From Petrolisthes cinctipes (Eukaryota > Arthropoda > Malacostraca > Decapoda > Porcellanidae), in assembly GCA_033782935.1 (NCBI GenBank), contig JAWQEG010001559.1, forward strand, positions 806,001 through 870,000: a stretch of 64,000 nt of DNA, given 5' to 3'. A program made the translations under genes and the position numbers. The notes under the pieces were generated by a model that had not been told where the DNA came from, made no database searches, and saw only the letters and a list, made by a program, of their open reading frames with translations. Positions within the stretch are counted from its first letter, which is position 1, and every line of letters begins with the position of its first letter. Shown here one piece after another: positions 38,501 through 48,300 of the stretch.

Positions 38501-39490
38501 GTTTTTAGCCTATATTTTGAAAATATTCTAGCACTGTGTAGGCATGTACAGATTGCTTCTGGAACCCCAAAATATTGAATTTTCGGGTGTTTTGAGCCTG
38601 AAATTGAGATATAAACGGGTACAGAAGATACATGCACATATTGACTTTGGGCATCTAAAATATCGATTTTCAGCATGTTTTGGGCCTGAATTTTGAAAAT
38701 ACTCTAACACTGAGTAGGCATGTACAGATTGCTTCTGGGACCCCAAAATATTGAATTTTCGGGTGTTTTGAGCCTGAATTTGAGATATAAACGGGTACAG
38801 AAGATGCATGCACATATCGACTTTTGGGCACCTAAAAGATCGATTTTCAGTATGTTTTGAGCATGTATTTTGAAAATACTCTAACACGGAGTAGGCATGT
38901 ACAGATCGCTTCTGGAACCCCTTAATATCGAATTTTCGGGTGTTTTGGGACTGAATTTGAGATATCGACTTTTTGGCACCTCAAAGATCGATTTTTAGCA
39001 TGTTTTTAGCCTATATTTTGAAAATATTCTAGCACTGTACAGATTGCTTCTGGAACCCCAAAATATTGAATTTTCGGGTGTTTTGAGCCTGAATTTGAGA
39101 TATAAACGGGTACAGAAGATACATGCACATATTGACTTTGGGCACCAAAAATATCGATTTTCAGCATGTTTTGAGCCTGAATTTTGAAAATACTCTAACA
39201 CGGAGTAGGCATGTACAGATCGCTTCTGGGACCCCAAAATATCGAATTTTCGGGTGTTTAGGGCCAGAATTTGAGATATAAACGGGTACAGAAGATGCAT
39301 GCACATATCGACTTTTGGGCACCTAAAAGATCGATTTTCAGTATGTTTTTGGCCTGTATTTTGAAAATACTCTAACACGGAGTAGGCATGTACAGATACC
39401 TTCTGGGACCTCTAAATATCGAATTTTCGGGTGTTATGGGACTAAATTTGAGATATCGATTTTTTGGCACCTATAATATCGATTTTTAGC
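35503..39490. repeat. HOR block 11: 2495 bp and 1493 bp local duplications
   Basis: Units start at 35503, 36004, 36505, 37006 (501), 37507 (491), 37998, 38499 (501) and 39000 (491). Units 35503 and 36004 recur as 37998 and 38499 (offset 2495). Unit 37507 recurs as 39000 (offset 1493, which is three trimers minus the 10 bp A deletion). Shared private variants include CTGAAATTGAG, AACACTTAGTAGG and GGAACCCCTTAATATCG, so these are copies and not chance neighbours. Confidence 0.9.
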
Positions 39491-39991
39491 ATGTTTTTAG
39501 CCTATATTTTGAAAATATACTAGCACTCTGTAGGCATGTACAGATTGCTTCTGGGACCCCAAAATATTGAATTTTCGGGTGTTTTGAGCCTGATTTTGAG
39601 ATATAAACGGGTACAGAAGATACATGCACATATTGACTTTGGGCATCTAAAATATCGATTTTCAGCATGTTTTGGGTCTGTATTTTGAAAATACTCTAAC
39701 ACTGAGTAGGCATGTACAGATTGCTTATGGGACCCCAAAATATTGAATTTTCGGGTGTTTTGAGCCTGAATTTGAGATATAAACGGGTACTGAAGATGCT
39801 TGCACATATCGACTTTTGTGCACCTAAAAGATCGATTTTCAGTATGTTTTGAGCATGTATTTTGAAAATACTCTAACACGGAGTAGGCATGTACAGATCG
39901 CTTCTGGGACCCCTAAATATCGAATTTTCTGGTGTTTTGGGACTGAATTTGAGATATCGACTTTTTGGCACCTAAAAGATCGATTTTTAGC

Positions 39992-40167
39992 ATGTTTTTA
40001 GCCTATATTTTGAAAATATTCTAGCACTGAGTAGGCATGTACAGATTGCTTCTAGGACCCCAAAATATTGAATTTTCGGGTGTTTTGAGCCTGAATTTGA
40101 GATATAAACGGGTACAGAAGATACATGCACATATTGACTTTGGGCACCAAAAATATCGATTTTCAGC
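39992..40167. repeat. Monomer type A, representative (176 bp)
   Basis: First monomer of the trimer. It opens ATGTTTTTAGCCTATATTTT and carries the marks TTCTAGCACTG, GATTGCTTCT, AATATTGAATT and TTTTGAGCCTG, then ATACATGCACATATTGACTT. It is 1 bp shorter than B because one T is missing from the run before GGGCACC. A centred 15 bp dyad lies at its positions 14-28. Four CpG sites found in B read TpG here. The final part has two forms, GGCACCAAAAATATCG (HOR-1) and GGCATCTAAAATATCG (HOR-2). The copy shown has a private TCTAGGAC in place of TCTGGGAC. Confidence 0.95.
40005..40019. other. 15 bp perfect dyad in monomer A, example
   Basis: ATATTTT-G-AAAATAT is a perfect inverted repeat around the G at 40012. 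B and C monomers keep the inner part (ATTTTGAAAAT or TATTTTGAAAATA), so the dyad recurs about every 148-177 bp through the window. Short dyads capable of non-B structure are known to be enriched in centromeric satellites that lack CENP-B boxes. Any such role here is inference. Confidence 0.75.
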
Positions 40168-40255
40168 ATGTTTTGGGCCTGAATTTTGAAAATACTCTAA
40201 CACGGAGTAGGCATGTACAGATCGCTTCTGGGACCCCAAAATATCGAATTTTCGG
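40168..40255. repeat. Left half-unit (H1, 88 bp) of a B monomer
   Basis: Monomer positions 1-88. It aligns end to end with the right half that follows it (offset 88-89 bp). Matching landmarks are ATGTTTTGGGCCTGAATTT against GTGTTTAGGGCCAGAATTT, GCATGTACAGATCG against GCATGCACATATCG, CTTCTGGGACCCC against CTTTTGGGCACCT, and AATATCGAATTTTCGG against AAGATCGATTTTCAG. Identity is about two thirds by hand alignment. Confidence 0.8.
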
Positions 40256-40344
40256 GTGTTTAGGGCCAGAATTTGAGATATAAACGGGTACAGAAGATGC
40301 ATGCACATATCGACTTTTGGGCAACTAAAAGATCGATTTTCAGT
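40256..40344. repeat. Right half-unit (H2, 89 bp) of a B monomer
   Basis: Monomer positions 89-177, the second member of the ancient half-unit pair. It carries the 29 bp segment (40282-40310) that is absent from C monomers, and the TGCATGCA palindrome at 40298-40305. The landmark order is the same as in the left half, so the halves are direct repeats, not inverted ones. Confidence 0.8.
40298..40305. other. TGCATGCA palindrome in monomer B, example
   Basis: An 8 bp self-complementary site present in nearly every B monomer. In A the site reads TACATGCA, and in C it is deleted. It therefore occurs about once per 501 bp. It has expanded by one TGCA step at about 44632. It contains GCATGC and ATGCAT, which would make SphI and NsiI ladders informative about the trimer period. 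Confidence 0.8.
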
Positions 40345-40492
40345 ATGTTTTTGGCCTGTATTTTGAAAATACTCTAACACGGAGTAGGCATGTACAGATA
40401 CCTTCTGGGACCTCTAAATATCGAATTTTCGGGTGTTTTGGGACTGAATTTGAGATATCGATTTTTTGGCACCTAAAATGTCGATTTTTAGC
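40345..40492. repeat. Monomer type C1, representative (148 bp, 29 bp deletion form)
   Basis: Third monomer of the HOR-1 trimer. It opens ATGTTTTTGGCCTGTATTTT and carries GATACCTTCTGGGACCTCTA, TTTTGGGACTGAA, then GAGATATCGATTTTTTGGCA and AAAATGTCGATTTTTAGC. Compared with B it lacks exactly the 29 bases that follow GAGATAT and end at CACATAT, so 177 minus 29 gives the observed 148. The shared ATAT at both edges is the junction. C nearly always closes a unit, so I used it to delimit units throughout the window. Confidence 0.95.
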
Positions 40493-43400
40493 ATGTTTTT
40501 AGCCTATATTTTGAAAATATTCTAGCACTGAGTAGGCATGTACAGATTGCTTCTGGGACCCCAAAATATTGAATTTTCGGGTGTTTTGAGCCTGAATTTG
40601 AGATATAAACGGGTACAGAAGATACATGCACATATTGACTTTGGGCACCAAAAATATCGATTTTCAGCATGTTTTGAGCCTGAATTTTGAAAATACTCTA
40701 ACACGGAGTAGGCATGTACAGATCGCTTCTGGGACCCCAAAATATCGAATTTTCGGGTGTTTAGGGCCAGAATTTGAGATATAAACGGGTACAGAAGATG
40801 CATGCACATATCGACTTTTGGGCACCTAAAAGATCGATTTTTAGTATGTTTTTGGCCTGTATTTTGAAAATACTCTAACACGGAGTAGGCATGTACAGAT
40901 ACCTTCTGGGACCTCTAAATATCGAATTTTCGGGTGTTATGGGACTAAATTTGAGATATCGGTTTTTTGGCACCTATAATATCGATATTTAGCATGTTTT
41001 TAGCCTATATTTTGAAAATATTCTAGCACTTTGTAGGCATGTACAGATTGCTTCTGGGACCCCAAAATATTGAATTTTCGGGTGTTTTGAGCCTGAATTT
41101 GAGATATAAACGGGTACAGAAGATATATGCACATATTGACTTTGGGCATCTAAAATATCGATTTTCAGCATGTTTTGGGTCTGTATTTTGAAAATACTCT
41201 AACACTGAGTAGGCATGTACAGATTGCTTATGGGACCCCAAAATATTGAATTTTCGGGTGTTTTGAGCCTGAATTTGAGATATAAACGGGTACTGAAGAT
41301 GCTTCCACATATCGACTTTTGTGCACCTAAAAGATCGATTTTTAGTATGTTTTGAGCATGTATTTTGAAAATACTCTAACACGGAGTAGGCATGTACAGA
41401 TCGCTTCTGGGACCCCTAAATATCGAATTTTCGGGTGTTTTGGGACTGAATTTGAGATATCGACTTTTTGGCACCTAAAAGATCGATTTTTAGCATGTTT
41501 TTAGCCTATATTTTGAAAATATTCTAGCACTGAGTAGGCATGTACAGATTGCTTCTGGGACCCCAAAATATTGAATTTTCGGGTGTTTTGAGCCTGAATT
41601 TGAGATATAAACGGGTACAGAAGATACATGCACATATTGACTTTGGGCACCAAAAATATCGATTTTCAGCATGTTTTGGGCCTGAATTTTGAAAATACTC
41701 TAACACGGAGTAGGCATGTACAGATCGCTTCTGGGACCCCAAAATATCGAATTTGTGGGTGTTTAGGGCCAGAATTTGAGATATAAACGGGTACAGAAGA
41801 TGCATGCACATATCGATTTTTGGGCACCTAAAAGATCGATTTTCAGTATGTTTTTGGCCTGTATTTTGAAAATTCTCTAACACGGAGTAGGCATGTACAG
41901 ATACCTTCTGGGACCTCTAAATATCTAATTTTCGGGTGTTTTGGGTCTGAATTTGAGATATCGATTTTTTGGCACCTAAAATGTCGATTTTTAGCATGTT
42001 TTTAGCCTATATTTTGAAAATATTCTAGCACTGTGTAGGCATGTACAGATTGCTTCTGGGACCCCAAAATATTGAATTTTCGGGTGATTTGAGCCTGAAT
42101 TTGAGATATAAACGGGTACAGAAGATACATGCACATATTGACTTTGGGCACCAAAAATATCGATTTTCAGCATGTTTTGGGCCTGAATTTTGAAAATACT
42201 CTAACACGGAGTAGGCATGTACAGATCGCTTCTGGGACCCCAAAATATCGAATTTTCGGGTGTTTAGGGCCAGAATTTGAGATATAAGCGGGTACAGAAG
42301 ATGCATGCACATATCGATTTTTGGGCACCTAAAAGATCGATTTTCAGTATGTTTTTGGCCTGTATTTTGAAAATTCTCTAACACGGAGTAGGCATGTACA
42401 GATACCTTCTGGGACCTCTAAATATCGAATTTTCGGGTGTTTTGGGTCTGAATTTGAGATATCGATTTTTTGGCACCTAAAATGTCGATTTTTAGCATGT
42501 TTTTAGCCTATATTTTGAAAATATTCTAGCACTGTGTAGGCATGTACAGATTGCTTCTGGGACCCCAAAATATTGAATTTTCGGGTGTTTTGAGCCTGAA
42601 TTTGAGATATAAACGGGTACAGAAGAAACATGCACATATTGACTTTGGGCTCCAAAAATATCGATTTTCAGCATGTTTTGGGCCTGAATTTTGAAAATAC
42701 TCTAACACGGAGTAGGCATGTACAGATCGCTTCTGGGACCCCAAAATATCGAATTTTCGGGTGTTTAGGGCCAGAATTTGAGATATAAACGGGTACAGAA
42801 GATGCATGCACATATCGACTTTTGGGCACCTAAAACATCGATTTTGAGCATGTTTTTGGCCTGTATTTTGAAAATACTCTAACACGGAGTAGGCATGTAC
42901 AGATACCTTCTGGGACCTCTAAATATCGAATTTTCGGGTGTTTTTGGACTGAATTTGAGATATCGATTTTTTGGCACCTAAAATGTCGATTTTTAGCATG
43001 TTTTAAGCCTATATTTTGAAAATATTCTAGCACTGAGTAGGCATGTACAGATTGCTTCTGGGACCCCAAAATATTGAATTTTCGGGTGTTTTGAGCCTGA
43101 ATTTGAGATATAAACGGGTACAGAAGATACATGCACATATTGACTTTGGGCACCAAAAATATCGATTTTCAGCATGTTTTGGGCCTGAATTTTGAAAATA
43201 CTCTAACACGGAGTAGGCATGTACAGATCGCTTCTGGGACCCCAAAATATCGAATTTTCGGGTGTTTAGGCCAGAATTTGAGATATAAACGGGTACAGAA
43301 GATGCATGCACATATCGACTTTAGGGCACCTAAAAGATCGATTTTCAGTATGTTTTGAGCATGTATTTTGAAAATATTCTAACACGGAGTAGGCATGTAC

Positions 43401-44499
43401 AGATACCTTCTGGGACCTCTAAATATCGAATTTTCGGGTGTTTTGGGTCTGAATTTGAGATATCGATTTTTTGGCACCTAAAATGTCGATTTTTAGCATG
43501 TTTTTAACCTATATTTTGAAAATATTCTAGCACTGTGTAGGCATGTACAGATTGCTTCTGGGACCCCAAAATATTGAATTTTCGGGTGTTTTGAGCCTGA
43601 ATTTGAGATATAAACGGGTACAGAAGATACATGCACATATTGACTTTGGGCACCAAAAATATCGATTTTCAGCATGTTTTGAGCCTGAATTTTGAAAATA
43701 CTCTAACACGGAGTAGGCATGTACAGATCGCTTCTGGGACCCCAAAATATCGAATTTTCGGGTGTTTAGGGCCAGAATTTGAGATATAAACGGGTACAGA
43801 AGATGCATGCACATATCGACTTTTGGGCACCTAAAAGATCGATTTTCAGTATGTTTTTGGCCTGTATTTTGAAAATACTCTAACACGGAGTAGGCATGTA
43901 CAGATCGCTTCTGGGACCCCTAAATATCGAATTTTCGGGTGTTATGGGACTGAATTTGAGATATCGACTTTTTGGCACCTAAAAGATCGATTTTTAGCAT
44001 GTTTTTAGCCTATATTTTGAAAATATTCTAGCACTGAGTAGGCATGTACAGATTGCTTCTGGGACCCCAAAATATTGAATTTTCGGGTGTTTTGAGCCTG
44101 AATTTGAGATATAAACGGGTACAGAAGATACATGCACATATTGACTTTGGGCACCAAAAATATCGATTTTCAGCATGTTTTGGGCCTGAATTTTGAAAAT
44201 ACTCTAACACGGAGTAGGCATGTACAGATCGCTTCTGGGACCCCAAAATATCGAATTTTCGGGTGTTTAGGGCCAGAATTTGAGATATAAACGGGTACAG
44301 AAGATGCATGCACATATCGACTTTTGGGCACCTAAAAGATCGATTTTCAGTATGTTTTTGGCCTGTATTTTGAAAATACTCTAACACGGAGTAGGCATGT
44401 ACAGATACCTTCTGGGACCTCTAAATATCGAATTTTCGGGTGTTTTGGGACTGAATTTGAGATATCGATTTTTTGGCACCAAAAATATCGATTTTCAGC

Positions 44500-44828
44500 A
44501 TGTTTTGGGCCTGAATTTTGAAAATACTCTAACACGGAGTAGGCATGTACAGATCGCTTCTGGGACCCCAAAATATCGAATTTTCGGGTGTTTAGGGCCA
44601 GAATTTGAGATATAAACGGGTACAGAAGATGCATGCATGCACATATCGATTTTTGGGCACCTAAAAGATCGATTTTCAGTATGTTTTTGGCCTGTATTTT
44701 GAAAATTCTCTAACACGGAGTAGGCATGTACAGATACCTTCTGGGACCTCTAAATATCGAATTTTCGGGTGTTTTGGGTCTGAATTTGAGATATCGATTT
44801 TTTGGCACCTAAAATGTCGATTTTTAGC
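44500..44828. repeat. B-C unit without A, carrying a TGCA expansion (329 bp)
   Basis: The previous C ends in an A-type tail (CACCAAAAATATCG, AGC) and runs straight into a B monomer, so the A position is skipped. B here is 181 bp because GATGCATGCATGCACAT has one extra TGCA near 44632. The same A-less joint recurs without the expansion at 49662, 53307, 56137, 58455 and 61289. Confidence 0.88.
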
Positions 44829-45329
44829 ATGTTTTTAGCCTATATTTTGAAAATATTCTAGCACTGTGTAGGCATGTACAGATTGCTTCTGGAACCCCAA
44901 AATATTGAATTTTCGGGTGTTTTGAGCCTGAATTTGAGATATAAACGGGTACAGAAGATACATGCACATATTGACTTTGGGCACCAAAAATATCGATTTT
45001 CAGCATGTTTTGAGCCTGAATTTTGAAAATACTCTAACACGGAGTAGGCATGTACAGATCGCTTCTGGGACCCCAAAATATCGAATTTTCGGGTGTTTAG
45101 GGCCAGAATTTGAGATATAAACGGGTACAGAAGATGCATGCACATATCGACTTTTGGGCACCTAAAAGATCGATTTTCAGTATGTTTTTGGCCTGTATTT
45201 TGAAAATACTCTAACACGGAGTAGGCATGTACAGATACCTTCTGGGACCTCTAAATATCGAATTTTCGGGTGTTATGGGACTAAATTTGAGATATCGATT
45301 TTTTGGCACCTATAATATCGATTTTTAGC

Positions 45330-48300
45330 ATGTTTTTAGCCTATATTTTGAAAATATACTAGCACTCTGTAGGCATGTACAGATTGCTTCTGGGACCCCA
45401 AAATATTGAATTTTCGGGTGTTTTGAGCCTGAATTTGAGATATAAACGGGTACTGAAGATGCTTGCACATATCGACTTTTGTGCACCTAAAAGATCGATT
45501 TTCAGTATGTTTTGAGCATGTATTTTGAAAATACTCTAACACGGAGTAGGCATGTACAGATCGCTTCTGGGACCCCTAAATATCGAATTTTCTGGTGTTT
45601 TGGGACTGAATTTGAGATATCGACTTTTTGGCACCTAAAAGATCGATTTTTAGCATGTTTTTAGCCTATATTTTGAAAATATTCTAGCACTGAGTAGGCA
45701 TGTACAGATTGCTTCTGGGACCCCAAAATATTGAATTTTCGGGTGTTTTGAGCCTGAATTTGAGATATAAACGGGTACAGAAGATACATGCACATATTGA
45801 CTTTGGGCACCAAAAATATCGATTTTCAGCATGTTTTGGGCCTGAATTTTGAAAATACTCTAACACGGAGTAGGCATGTACAGATCGCTTCTGGGACCCC
45901 AAAATATCGAATTTTCGGGTGTTTAGGGCCAGAATTTGAGATATAAACGGGTACAGAAGATGCATGCACATATCGACTTTTGGGCAACTAAAAGATCGAT
46001 TTTCAGTATGTTTTTGGCCTGTATTTTGAAAATACTCTAACACGGAGTAGGCATGTACAGATACCTTCTGGGACCTCTAAATATCGAATTTTCGGGTGTT
46101 TTGGGACTGAATTTGAGATATCGATTTTTTGGCACCTAAAATGTCGATTTTTAGCATGTTTTTAGCCTATATTTTGAAAATATTCTAGCACTGAGTAGGC
46201 ATGTACAGATTGCTTCTGGGACCCCAAAATATTGAATTTTCGGGTGTTTTGAGCCTGAATTTGAGATATAAACGGGTACAGAAGATACATGCACATATTG
46301 ACTTTGGGCACCAAAAATATCGCTTTTCAGCATGTTTTGAGCCTGAATTTTGAAAATACTCTAACACGGAGTAGGCATGTACAGATCGCTTCTGGGACCC
46401 CAAAATATCGAATTTTCGGGTGTTTAGGGCCAGAATTTGAGATATAAACGGGTACAGAAGATGCATGCACATATCGACTTTTGGGCACCTAAAAGATCGA
46501 TTTTTAGTATGTTTTGAGCATGTATTTTGAAAATACTCTAACACGGAGTAGGCATGTACAGATCGCTTCTGGGACCCCTAAATATCGAATTTTCGGGTGT
46601 TTTGGGACTGAATTTGAGATATCGACTTTTTGGCACCTAAAAGATCGATTTTTAGCATGTTTTTAGCCTATATTTTGAAAATATTCTAGCACTGAGTAGG
46701 CATGTACAGATTGCTTCTGGGACCCCAAAATATTGAATTTTCGGGTGTTTTGAGCCTGAATTTGAGATATAAACGGGTACAGAAGATACATGCACATATT
46801 GACTTTGGGCACCAAAAATATCGATTTTCAGCATGTTTTGGGCCTGAATTTTGAAAATACTCTAACACGGAGTAGGCATGTACAGATCGCTTCTGGGACC
46901 CCAAAATATCGAATTTGTGGGTGTTTAGGGCCAGAATTTGAGATATAAACGGGTACAGAAGATGCATGCACATATCGATTTTTGGGCACCTAAAAGATCG
47001 ATTTTCAGTATGTTTTTGGCCTGTATTTTGAAAATTCTCTAACACGGAGTAGGCATGTACAGATACCTTCTGGGACCTCTAAATATCTAATTTTCGGGTG
47101 TTTTGGGTCTGAATTTGAGATATCGATTTTTTGGCACCTAAAATGTCGATTTTTAGCATGTTTTTAGCCTATATTTTGAAAATATTCTAGCACTGTGTAG
47201 ACATGTACAGATTGCTTCTGGGACCCCAAAATATTGAATTTTCGGGTGTTTTGAGCCTGAATTTGAGATATAAACGGGTACAGAAGATACATGCACATAT
47301 TGACTTTGGGCACCAAAAATATCGATTTTCAGCATGTTTTGGGCCTGAATTTTGAAAATACTCTAACACGGAGTAGGCATGTACAGATCGCTTCTGGGAC
47401 CCCAAAATATCGAATTTTCGGGTGTTTAGGGCCAGAATTTGAGATATAAGCGGGTACAGAAGATGCATGCACATATCGATTTTTGGGCACCTAAAAGATC
47501 GATTTTCAGTATGTTTTTGGCCTGTATTTTGAAAATTCTCTAACACGGAGTAGGCATGTACAGATACCTTATGGGACCTCTAAATATCGAATTTTCGGGT
47601 GTTTTGGGTCTGAATTTGAGATATCGATTTTTTGGCACCTAAAATGTCGATTTTTAGCATGTTTTTAGCCTATATTTTGAAAATATTCTAGCACTGTGTA
47701 GGCATGTACAGATTGCTTCTGGGACCCCAAAATATTGAATTTTCGGGTGTTTTGAGCCTGAATTTGAGATATAAACGGGTACAGAAGATACATGCACATA
47801 TTGACTTTGGGCACCAAAAATATCGATTTTCAGCATGTTTTGGGCCTGAATTTTGAAAATACTCTAACACGGAGTAGGCATGTACAGATCTCTTCTGGGA
47901 CCCCAAAATATCGAATTTTCGGGTGTTTAGGGCCAGAATTTGAGATATAAACGGGTACAGAAGATGCATGCACATATCGACTTTTGGGCACCTAAAACAT
48001 CGATTTTGAGCATGTTTTTGGCCTGTATTTTGAAAATACTCTAACACGGAGTAGGCATGTACAGATACCTTCTGGGACCTCTAAATATCGAATTTTCGGG
48101 TGTTTTTGGACTGAATTTGAGATATCGATTTTTTGGCACCTAAAATGTCGATTTTTAGCATGTTTTAAGCCTATATTTTGAAAATATTCTAGCACTGAGT
48201 AGGCATGTACAGATTGCTTCTGGGACCCCAAAATATTGAATTTTCGGGTGTTTTGAGCCTGAATTTGAGATATAAACGGGTACAGAAGATACATGCACAT

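Larger units (their letters stand above)
40168..40344. repeat. Monomer type B1, representative (177 bp)
   Basis: Second monomer of the HOR-1 trimer and the most complete form. It opens ATGTTTTGGGCCTGAATTTT and carries CTCTAACACGGAG, GATCGCTTCTGGG, AATATCGAATT, GTGTTTAGGGCCAG, AAACGGGTACAGAAG, TGCATGCACATATCGAC and CCTAAAAGATCG, ending CAGT. It has seven CpG dinucleotides and the palindrome TGCATGCA. It contains two related halves (positions 1-88 and 89-177). Its length is 59 codons, which keeps minus-strand frames in register across A-B pairs. The copy shown has a private GGCAACTA in place of GGCACCTA. Confidence 0.95.
39491..45329. repeat. HOR block 12: first copy of a ~5-6 kb tandem duplication
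   Basis: Units start at 39491, 39992, 40493, 40994, 41495, 41996, 42497 (501 each), 42998 (500, one G lost in GTTTAGGCCAG), 43498, 43999 (501), 44500 (329, B-C only, with a 4 bp TGCA gain) and 44829 (501). Marks shared with block 13 are ATACTAGCACTCTG, AATTTGTGGGTG, GATATAAGCGGG, AAAACATCGATTTTGAGC and the lost G. This is the most regular stretch of 501 bp HOR-1 in the window. Confidence 0.92.

Noticed and set aside
40243..40256. CENP-B-box-like ATCGAATTTTCGGG
   Set aside because: The mammalian box core needs TTCG, then seven bases with a fixed A, then CGGG. Here the first base differs and the spacing is one base short, and the match is shared by all monomers for other reasons.
40259..40265. 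TTTAGGG, the plant telomere heptamer, in B monomers
   Set aside because: Only one heptamer per B monomer with no tandem telomere run anywhere; it is part of GTGTTTAGGGCC and changes to TTTTGAGCC in A.
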